DNA of 64,000 bases from Engraulis encrasicolus (lineage: Eukaryota > Chordata > Actinopteri > Clupeiformes > Engraulidae). The notes under the pieces are model-generated. The model ran no database searches. It was given only the letters and a program-made list of their open reading frames with translations, and was not told the DNA's origin. This document shows, piece after piece, positions 58,359 through 64,000 of the stretch (the first letter of the stretch is position 1; the number at the start of each line of letters is the position of its first letter). The position numbers and the translations under genes are program-made. The stretch covers positions 62,001 to 126,000 of the forward strand of contig NC_085876.1 of assembly GCF_034702125.1 (NCBI RefSeq), written 5' to 3'.

Positions 58359-59274
58359 CACGGCAGCAAATGCGTCCCGGCCTTCACCTTCCAAGTGGCA
58401 CAACACGACGGTGCCAACCTCATGGGCCCGGACCTGATCACCAGCCTGGGCTTCACCCTCCTGGACAGCAGGGGTGCAGCCATCTTCCACGTCGGATCGC
58501 CATGGGAGCAGTGGTGGCCCCAACTTTTCTCTGGCCTGGGCTCCATCTCTGCCTTCACGCACCAGCCTCTCCTGCGCACGGAAAGGCGCCCGTCATCCAA
58601 ACCTCTCCGCCGCATTCCTCTGGCACTGCGTGACGACGTCACGGTGGAGCTAAGGAAGCTGCTGGAAGCATCATAGAACCGGTGGATGCGTCACCATGGA
58701 TCTCCAACCTGGTGATAGCAAAAAAGAAATCAGGGGGCCTGCGAGTGTGTGTCGACTTGAGGGCAGTGAATCAAGCGGTTATTCCCGACAAGTACCCGCT
58801 GCCCACCGCAGAGGAGTTGACCTCTCAATTCTACGGCTCCAAGCTGTTCAGCAAGCTCGACCTCCGTCAGGGCTACTTACAGGTTCCTCTCCACCCTGAT
58901 AGCCGCAGCCTGACGGCATTTATCACACACGCCGGTGTTTTCCGCTACACCAAGGTACCTTTCAGCCTCTGCTCTGCCCCTAGCTGTTTCCAGAAGATCA
59001 TGTCCACCATCTTTGCTGGCATTCCAGGAATGGTCATCTTCCTCAAAGACATAGTGGTCCATGGTCCGACACCCGTCATCCACGACCAACGTTTGACACA
59101 GGTGCTGGACACTTTAATCTCCCACAACCTCACGCTGAATGGGGAGAAATGTCTCTTCTCGCCACCTGAGGTGGAGTTTGTGGGGTTTCGCCTGACCCCA
59201 GACGGGCTCAGCCCTCTACAGTCCAACATAGAGGCCATCCAGCGGCTGCCCATGCAACCGCTGGCTGGGAAAAA
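58359..59274 (+). pseudogene. Element C reverse transcriptase, truncated, catalytic Asp replaced
   Basis: RT blocks SPWISNLVIAKKKSGGLRVC, KLFSKLDLRQGYLQVPL, FRYTKVPFSLCSAPSCFQ. The catalytic box reads FLKDIVV, so the first Asp of the (Y/F)LDD motif is Lys. A one-base deletion lies near 58673. The frame ends 3 codons into the 3' LTR: RNase H and integrase are deleted. It cannot make a working polymerase. Confidence 0.88.
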
Positions 59275-59446
59275 TGTTATGTCTGCTTTGTTGCCTGTTC
59301 ATGCTGCATATTCCCGGATGCTGCTTCATAACAATACTCATGCAGGGCATGCTGGGAACGCGGGTTTTAGGGAAATAAATGGCTGCTATGACCAGAGTTG
59401 GACATCTCCGTGTCTAGTGTATTTGACCGTTTTATTGTACATAACA
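59275..59446 (+). mobile_element. 3' LTR of small Gypsy element C
   Basis: 172 bp, preceded by the purine-rich CTGGGAAAAA. One indel and one substitution against the 5' LTR. Confidence 0.93.
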
Positions 59447-59779
59447 GTTATCACATGCTTAACCCGGAAAACTGGCAGACTACAGTACAATAGGGAGACC
59501 AACAGCCACAAACTGCCACAAACCTTACTGGTACGAGACTTGGGAAATATTTCTAACCAAGCTCTGATACAGGTTGTTTTTCACTCCTGGTAACACTCTT
59601 TTGATAAAACTTAAAAAGTGCCATAACTGCAATTACTCAAATCACCTTGGTTTAGAAGTATACTTTCGAAACTTACCATCGAGGAGAAGTTTGCTCATGC
59701 GAAGTTTGCTGTGGGTTACCATGGACACGGCTCGCGAAATCTCCCTCCTGTAGTCTGCCAGTTTTCTGGATTAAGCATG

Positions 59780-60504
59780 TGTAACGGAGGCTAACTAGCA
59801 CAGAGTTGGCGTGGAACGTTGGTAAACCTCCCTCCGATAGCTTCATACAGTCTTGTGCCGTTGGGCCGAGAGACTAGTCTCTTGGCCCAGCGGTATCGTA
59901 CTGTGTCTCCCATTGCCGAACCGTTGTAGTTGACGAGGTCGCACGTTCGATCCCCGAGGGGGGTGACCAGGTGCAAGATGACATCCGTCACAGTGGTGCC
60001 GTGACCCGGATGGGAGTGAGGTTTAAGGGGGAGAGTGTAACGGAGGCTAACTAGCACAGAGTTGGCGTGGAACGTTGGTAAACCTCCCTCCGATAGCTTC
60101 ATACAGTCTCGTGCCGTTGGGCCGAGAGACTAGTCTCTTGGCCCAGCGGTATCGTACTGTGTCTCCCATTGCCGAACCGTTGTAGTTGACGAGGTCGCAC
60201 GTTCGATCCCCGAGGGGGGTGACCAGGTGCAAGATGACATCCGTCACAGTGGTGCCGTGACCCGGATGGGAGTGAGGTTTAAGGGGGAGAGTGTAACGGA
60301 GGCTAACTAGCACAGAGTTGGCGTGGAACGTTGGTAAACCTCCCTCCGATAGCTTCATACAGTCTCGTGCCGTTGGGCCGAGAGACTAGTCTCTTGGCCC
60401 AGCGGTATCGTACTGTGTCTCCCATTGCCGAACCGTTGTAGTTGACGAGGTCGCACGTTCGATCCCCGAGGGGGGTGAACAGGTGCAAGATGACCTCCGT
60501 CACA
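59780..60504 (+). mobile_element. Miniature LTR element (TRIM-like), copy 3, tandem trimer
   Basis: LTRs of exactly 213 bp at 59780-59992, 60036-60248 and 60292-60504, separated by 43-bp internal regions (59993-60035, 60249-60291). Each internal region is one G, the primer site TGGTGCCGTGACCCGGAT (17 of 18 complementary to tRNA-His 3' end), a dozen bases, and the purine tract AAGGGGGAGAG. The LTRs differ at one to three positions. The target duplication CATG (59776-59779, 60505-60508) is confirmed by the opposite palindrome arm, which has a single CATG. Each LTR has TGGCCCAGCGG (A box) and CGTTCGATCCC (B box) 50 bp apart. No protein. Confidence 0.93.
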
Positions 60505-60786
60505 CATGTAATGGCAACATCGTATTTATGTAGGCGTTTGACCCAAGAATGGTCAATCATGTCATCCCCACAGTCTATTTTTAATACCCTCGTCAGTTTG
60601 CTAATAGCATGTTTGCACACATGCCCCATTTGAGACTGGTCCCCATTCATTTTCGTCCGCAAAGGGAACCAGTTAGTCTTTAAATGCTGACAAGAAATAC
60701 AATAGAGTTTTGAGTACTTGTGAGCTATATTGTCAACAGTGATAGGAGATAAAGGTTAGTAAGCTTATGACATGAAGCACCTTTAA

Positions 60787-61020
60787 AGGATAACTTCAGT
60801 CAATTTCTACATGCAGTAATGTTCACACTAATGTTACGCAACATCAGCAGACAACTAACAAACAGCGATACCTTTTGGGAAAATGTAAACAAATTCTGCC
60901 CCTAGAATTGCTCAGATTTCGGAAAGGGCTGAGCCCAAAAATGCAGCATCGCCGGGTACTGACAAGTCAAGGGTAGCGTGAGCAATACAACAGCATATTG
61001 AAATTGGAAGAAGTTCCCCT
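60787..61020. mobile_element. TTAA-target MITE (AGG..AACTTC ends)
   Basis: Ends AGGATAACTTC and GAAGTTCCCCT with TTAA on both sides (60783-60786, 61021-61024). The interior resembles 22353-22986. Confidence 0.7.
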
Positions 61021-61171
61021 TTAAGAGCGAGGACAGTTTAGTCAGAACACTTGACCTCCATTCATAAATACATGGCCTAAAACCCTTTTGTGTGGAACTC
61101 AACCAGATTGGAACGTCCCCATTACTATTCTGGTGATTAAAGGGAGTATCTAAGAGGCTAGTAATTGGAGC

Positions 61172-61326
61172 CAGGGAAGCTGACAAGGGGGGACAAAGGG
61201 GTCAGTTGTCCTAGGCCCAAGGAAAGAGGGGGCCCAGAATTGGGTTTTCATTACATTATATGTATTGGATGGGGGAGCTTTCAGAGGACTTTGCCCAGGG
61301 CCCAGCAGAAGCTGTCAGCGGCCCTG
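61172..61326. mobile_element. hAT-like MITE, perfect 8-bp TSD
   Basis: Ends CAGGGAAGCTGACA and TGTCAGCGGCCCTG; flanks ATTGGAGC on both sides (61164-61171, 61327-61334). 155 bp. Confidence 0.87.
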
Positions 61327-61334
61327 ATTGGAGC

Positions 61335-62315
61335 AATGCAGATTAATTAAAATATTTCCCATGTGAAGCTGCACAAAATGGCTCTGAGTTATGATATGAA
61401 CACTGTAGGGAAATTCTTTCACAGATTGAGACTGAGCCTCCTCGACAGACTGGGTCCAACAGACGAGGACATTTGCACAAATTACACCCATATTTCTACA
61501 AAGAATGGTCAACATTTTGAATTCACATGTCAACTTGTTTTGTGTAAACGTTAGGCCTAAATAAATGAAACGTATGCTTATATTGAGTTTTTGGGGCTAG
61601 TTTACAGGTGCACGATACACTGAAAAAAGGACATGGCCACCTCATTTATTTAAGTGACCATCATAGGTGTATTTAACACAATTGTACTCCATTCTGGGAG
61701 AACATTATCTTAATGTGAGCGCATCAGAATTTATTTATATATGCTTTGTAATAGTGTATCACTCCAATCACACGTGAGTGCAACGCCTGAGTGACGGCAG
61801 ATAAATTACTCAACTTTCTTGGCAGCATAGGCGGGCACAAATAGCGAGCAGGTGGTGCTAAAGCACCTGCCCCCTTTCCCTACAGGACAAAAAATGCCCT
61901 CTTAGTAAGTTCTTTTTGGAATGTTTTTTGTCACTGTGTGTTGTGTTGTATCATGTTGACATGATAATCTACAAATGCTTCACGATCAACAGCATGTGAC
62001 AATCCCGATATAATAGGCCTATATAGCCTCAATTGCCTAGTATAACTCAGCTGGGCTTACTGTCACCAAAATTGTAATGACCAAGCCTTGATCCATTACT
62101 TAAGGCTCTCGGTCATGTCATAGCAATGTTGGCCCACCTGCGCAGAGAGGCTATGGAGGTGTTTGCAGTCATCATCATGTTGGACCCAAAGGCGCATCTT
62201 GTCACCAGTCTAGGCAGGCAGCTGCTTGGGGCAGCTGCTTGGTGTTATGGTGAATAACACCTACGACTTTAAACTACAGTATGGGTGATTTGTAGAGTAG
62301 AGTAGTAGAGTATAA
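61335..62315. other. No gene recognised
   Basis: AT-rich, with short frames lacking motifs. A block near 61830-61890 (GTGGTGCTAAAGCACCTGCC) could be a worn repeat. Confidence 0.4.
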
Positions 62316-62317
62316 TT

Positions 62318-62395
62318 TATCAAGATTCAAGATTCAAGATTCAAGGAGTTTATTGTCATTGTCAATGAAGTCAACGAAATTTTGGGTGGAGCAAC
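62318..62395. repeat. (AAGATTC)n with TTTATTGTCATTGTC block
   Basis: Four AAGATTC units followed by GGAGTTTATTGTCATTGTCA, a common fish interspersed block, probably the 3' end of a retroelement. Confidence 0.5.
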
Positions 62396-62760
62396 AACAC
62401 TGCGTAGTTTGAAGTAGGCCTATAGAAGTAACCTAAAAGAAGTAGTCAAATAAAGTCTAAATTCATGAAGTATATCATGAAGTATAATAAATTAAAGTAA
62501 ATAATAGTAATAATATGAGTATTAATAAATTAATCAAGTAAATCAAAAACAGTAAAATAAAAAAAAATAAAAAAATGTGATCCTCTCCCCACAATTCAAA
62601 GTTAATAACCCAGTGCTGTTTTATATTTTCGATCTCGGGGGAAATTAAGGTGTCAAGTAGCATACACATAAATACAGAAGAAGACACAAGGACATTACAC
62701 ATGGCACATACATTCACAAATATTCACCATACATATTTACAGGGTCAGATCTCCCTGCAC

Positions 62761-62898
<138 letters not shown>

Positions 62899-62899
62899 G

Positions 62900-64000
62900 A
62901 TCAAAAACTTAAAAAGTGTCCAAAGTGTCTAGGTGCCAAAGTCACTATGCATAGTCGAAGGAAGAGATCCAGGGTCAAGTATCAATAGAAAGAGCTGGGA
63001 ATAAACATGTTGCCCACCACTACACTGTGCTCAATGTAGGCAACAAAACACACTTGCAGCATCGTTCTACTCCTGACCTGGTTGCCACCACAACCATTAT
63101 GGCCTCATAAGATCATCCCAGGGTAGTTCAAGGGTTCCGGGTAGTTCCTTTGTGAGACTTCTTGAAGGCTCTTTAGAAGAGGCTTCCTCCTTGAGGGATA
63201 ACAGCCATTGCTGTGTGTGAAACAGAAGTGTCAAAAGTAAAATAAGTAAATGGTGTACAACACCAGTAAAATATAGGCCTATTATGTAGTTGTTACACCA
63301 GTTATTCAATTGAGTAGATAGACTATGATAGCCTATTTCTTAATTGATCCAAATAGCTCAGAATCAGCTGATCATAAGACAGGTAGCCTACTGTAGTCTA
63401 CGGTAGACCAACTCTGTTATTTTGACTTTTACTTTTGCCACCTCTGGTGTGATGTCTGGATGTGATCCTGAGATAGGCACTCAAGTTCTTTGGCTAACCA
63501 TGGTGGGTGAGGCCTCAGTTTTCAGTCTAACAGGGCCTGTTAGACCGTTGGAGGGTCTTGGTCACTGTGCTGTTGCTCCTAGGCCATCTTTATGTAGAGC
63601 AACCATTCTCTTGTCCAGATATCCAGAGAGTTCTTTATCATGATGTGCCATGCTGAACTTGTAGCCTGTAAATAACAAATATATTTAAAAAGACTATCTG
63701 CACAATTTGGACATTTTTTTACTTTTGTTGTTGGCCATGGTTTGGGCACTAAAGGATGTAGGCCTTTATCCTTGTAACAAAATGTAGCCTACTCTGTTAT
63801 AGGCCTATAAGAACAGGCCAACAATTCCTTCTTTTAGTGTGAAAGTGTAATTTATTTTAGTCTATTCTGTGTTGTCATAAAAATATTTAATTATCTGAAG
63901 AAATGTGAGGGGTGTAGCTAAATTTTGTAGGCCCTATTAGACTATAGTAAAGTGTGATGCGTTATTAGCTCAATACCTCATCATCTGCAACCTATTAGGC
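62900..64000. other. No gene recognised
   Basis: No conserved frame, RNA gene or element boundary seen. TAGGCCTA occurs at about 63275 and 63800. Confidence 0.4.

Larger units (their letters stand above)
56630..60735. repeat. Large palindrome carrying three later insertions
   Basis: The left arm (56630-56669, 56888-57063, 59447-59484) and right arm (59745-59779, 60509-60735) are inverted copies, e.g. CAAGTACTCAAAACTCTAT, TTTGAGACTGGTCCCCATT, CCTCGTCAGTTTG and AAAACTGGCAGACTACA. The centre is about 260 bp. A hAT-like MITE and a Gypsy element interrupt the left arm, and a miniature LTR trimer interrupts the right arm. Probably a foldback-type DNA element. Confidence 0.8.

Noticed and set aside
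59780..60504. Reading the 256-bp period as a satellite, CRISPR-like array or SINE dimer
   Set aside because: Unique terminal LTR ends, primer site plus purine tract in each spacer, and a 4-bp target duplication fit a miniature LTR element better. The spacers are identical, so it is not CRISPR.

Overview
The window is vertebrate, almost certainly teleost, genomic DNA. It holds two exons of a cytosolic 5'-nucleotidase I gene with canonical splice sites. The rest is a dense, nested set of fish-type mobile elements: L2 and other LINE pieces, Tc1/mariner, hAT and TTAA-target MITEs, tRNA SINEs, DIRS, Ty3/Gypsy, and long (AC)n/(CT)n tracts. There are no prokaryotic features, rRNA genes or CRISPR arrays.

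Region by region. 1-905 is the 3' end of a DIRS retroelement, followed by a 153-bp-period minisatellite (1.1-2.2 kb). 2.2-8.7 kb is mostly unassigned, with one nested MITE pair. 8.7-15.6 kb holds two copies of an AACCATGGTT-rich composite repeat. The penultimate NT5C1 exon (12427-12611) lies between them, and the last exon is at 21663-22022. The 9-kb intron between them contains a palindromic Tc1 element with a 2.4-kb L2 inserted in one arm. 22-36.5 kb is non-coding and rich in MITEs, SINEs and degenerate repeats. 36.9-39.7 kb is a DNA element with roughly 500-bp terminal inverted repeats around a broken gene of the animal multi-copy family that carries a GxHxFTGxDxTSAF motif. 40.7-56.5 kb is a second inverted-repeat element with an N-terminal piece of the same gene family. 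It is filled by a DIRS element, and that in turn by a Ty3/Gypsy array: a full gag-pol copy, a gag-only copy sharing its LTR, and an IR/DR Tc1/mariner element inside the last LTR. 56.6-60.7 kb is a long palindrome with a small defective Gypsy element in its left arm and a tandem miniature LTR element in its right arm. 61-64 kb is mostly unassigned with small MITEs and an (AC)n tract.

The most unusual system is a family of very small LTR elements seen at three loci (29630-29962, 33656-34124, 59780-60504). Each LTR is about 213 bp with TG...CA-type ends. The internal region is only 43-44 bp and consists of a tRNA-His-like primer binding site and a polypurine tract. Each locus has a 4-bp target duplication, and the LTR carries tRNA-like A and B boxes. 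One locus is a clean LTR-int-LTR-int-LTR trimer, and its empty site can be read in the opposite arm of the palindrome it entered.

The retroelements depend on one another. The miniature elements, the gag-only element and the defective 57-kb Gypsy element have near-identical LTRs but lack working polymerase or integrase, so they must have been moved in trans. The larger Gypsy families all appear to be primed by tRNA-Ser isoacceptors.
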